A stretch of DNA of 6,363 bases from Clostridia bacterium (GTDB lineage: Bacteria; Bacillota_A; Clostridia; Oscillospirales; CAG-272), in contig JAFYRZ010000116.1 of the NCBI GenBank assembly GCA_017546745.1, positions 1 through 6,363 on the forward strand, given 5' to 3'. Within the stretch, counting starts at the first letter, position 1. Each line of letters starts with the position of its first letter. Positions 5,123 through 6,363 of the stretch are shown here, one piece after another. The notes under the pieces were generated by a model, which saw only the letters and a program-made list of their open reading frames with translations, was not told the DNA's origin and searched no databases. A program made the position numbers and the translations under genes.

Positions 5123-6363
5123 ATGTCAAAAGTTCTTATAACAGAAACAATCCTCCGAGATGCGCACCAGTCGCTTGCCGCAACCCGTATGACCACCGAA
5201 GAGATGCTTCCCATCCTCGACGAGATGGAAAAGGTTGGCTACTATTCTCTTGAGGCTTGGGGCGGAGCGACCTTTGATTCCTGTCTTCGTTTCCTTAACG
5301 AGGATCCCTGGGAAAGACTCCGTACCATAAAGGATCATTGCAAGACCACGAAGCTCCAGATGCTTTTCCGCGGTCAGAACATTCTCGGCTACCGTCACTA
5401 TGCGGACGACGTTGTTGAGTATTTCGTACAGAAGTCTGTGGCAAACGGTATTGATATCGTTCGTATCTTCGACGCGCTTAACGACGCAAGAAACCTTAAG
5501 ACCGCTATCAACGCTACCAAGAAGGAGGGCGGTCACGTACAGGCGGCTATCTGCTACACCACCTCTCCCTTCCACACCAACGACGGCTTTGCACAGTATG
5601 CAAAGCAGCTTAAGGAGATGGGCGCTGACTCCATCTGCATTAAGGATATGTCGGGACTTCTTAAGCCCTTTGAGGCATACCAGCTCGTTAAGTCCATCAA
5701 GGCGGCTGTTGGTGATACTCACGTTCAGCTTCACACCCACTATACCGCAGGACTTGCATCCATGACCCTTCTTAAGGCTATCGACGCAGGCGTTGACGGT
5801 GTTGATACCTCGCTCTCTCCTCTTGCTATGGGTACCTCCCATACTCCTACCGAGGCTATCGTTGCGACCCTCCAGGGTACTCCCTACGATACAGGTCTTG
5901 ATCTTGCAAGACTTGACGTTATCGCACAGCACTTCAACAAGATTCGTGAGAAGTATCTCGCAAACGGTCTTATTGACCCCAAGGTTCTTAAGGTTGACGT
6001 TAACGCGCTTCGCTACCAGGTTCCCGGCGGTATGCTTTCTAACCTTATCTCCCAGCTTAAGATGGCAGGTAAGTCTGATAAGCTTGACGAGGTTCTTGAG
6101 GAGGTTGCAAACGTTCGTGCCGATGCAGGCTTCCCTCCCCTTGTAACTCCCTCCTCACAGATCGTTGGTACTCAGGCGGTTAACAACGTTCTCTTCGCTT
6201 CCGAGGGTAGATACGCAAGAGTTACCAAGGAGTTCCGCGGACTTGTAAGAGGAGAGTACGGTAAGTGCCCCGCTCCTATCTCCGAGGAATTTAAGAAGAA
6301 GATCATCGGTGACGACGAGATCATCGATTACAGACCCGCAGACAAGATCGCACCCGAGATCGA
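5123..6363 (+). CDS. oadA: Oxaloacetate/pyruvate carboxyltransferase alpha subunit (OadA / PycB / 5S-like), 3' truncated
   Basis: TIM-barrel carboxyltransferase that moves a carboxyl group between oxaloacetate/pyruvate and biotin. 413 residues are visible and the frame runs off the right edge. Substrate and metal motifs are intact: TETILRDAHQSLAATRM (7-23) with metal ligand D13, EAWGGATFD (44-52), LFRGQNILGYRHYADDVV (81-98), VRIFDALND (113-121), CIKDMSGL (172-179) with K174, the lysine carboxylated in the family, and LHTHYTAG (203-210) with metal ligands H204 and H206. The C-terminal helical part starts around residue 285, with YQVPGGMLSNLISQL (298-312). ATG 5123 has AGAAAGGA (5105-5112) 10 bases upstream, and it follows oadB by 34 bases. 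About 50-60 residues would complete a form without a biotin domain (near 470); fused forms reach about 590. As a separate carrier exists upstream, the short form is expected, but the end is not visible. Confidence 0.96.
   Translation, partial: MSKVLITETILRDAHQSLAATRMTTEEMLPILDEMEKVGYYSLEAWGGATFDSCLRFLNEDPWERLRTIKDHCKTTKLQMLFRGQNILGYRHYADDVVEYFVQKSVANGIDIVRIFDALNDARNLKTAINATKKEGGHVQAAICYTTSPFHTNDGFAQYAKQLKEMGADSICIKDMSGLLKPFEAYQLVKSIKAAVGDTHVQLHTHYTAGLASMTLLKAIDAGVDGVDTSLSPLAMGTSHTPTEAIVATLQGTPYDTGLDLARLDVIAQHFNKIREKYLANGLIDPKVLKVDVNALRYQVPGGMLSNLISQLKMAGKSDKLDEVLEEVANVRADAGFPPLVTPSSQIVGTQAVNNVLFASEGRYARVTKEFRGLVRGEYGKCPAPISEEFKKKIIGDDEIIDYRPADKIAPEI

Noticed and set aside
5126..5932. Antisense open frame opposite oadA
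   Set aside because: Shadow of a gene with intact catalytic motifs; composition is not protein-like for any known family.

Overview
The window looks like a chromosomal segment of an anaerobic, gut-type Clostridia bacterium (Oscillospiraceae/Christensenellales-like). This is inferred from gene content, roughly balanced GC, strong Shine-Dalgarno sequences, and an MmdA/OadG/biotin-carrier/OadB/OadA gene set typical of fermentative Firmicutes. No rRNA, tRNA, CRISPR array or insertion sequence is visible.

Positions 1-1405 hold a two-gene unit. The first gene is the C-terminal catalytic part of a XerC/XerD-type tyrosine recombinase, cut by the window's left edge. Its stop codon overlaps (ATGA) the start of an XRE-family helix-turn-helix regulator with a long helical C-terminal region. 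A strong intrinsic terminator follows at 1428-1467.

Positions 1461-1597 are a compact control region. An A/T-rich stretch precedes a near-consensus sigma-A promoter (TTGACT, 17 bp spacer, TATAGT with an extended TG). A hairpin sits at the predicted 5' end of the mRNA, and a second small hairpin covers the TTG start codon of the first structural gene.

Positions 1598-6363 are one tightly spaced operon, all on the + strand, for a biotin-dependent, sodium-pumping decarboxylase or transcarboxylase. In order: a divergent acyl-CoA carboxyltransferase (MmdA/12S-like), a small membrane anchor (OadG/MmdD-like), a biotin carrier with a clear AMKM site, the Na+-translocating beta subunit (OadB/MmdB-like, all key polar residues present), and an oxaloacetate/pyruvate carboxyltransferase (OadA/5S-like) that runs off the right edge.

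The first four genes follow the order known for methylmalonyl-CoA decarboxylase operons, with an OadA gene added. The biotin carrier probably moves a carboxyl group between one or both carboxyltransferases and the membrane pump, so keto-acid/acyl-CoA carboxyl chemistry is coupled to Na+ transport. The most notable points are two unrelated carboxyltransferases sharing one carrier, and loss of canonical active-site motifs in the first of them.
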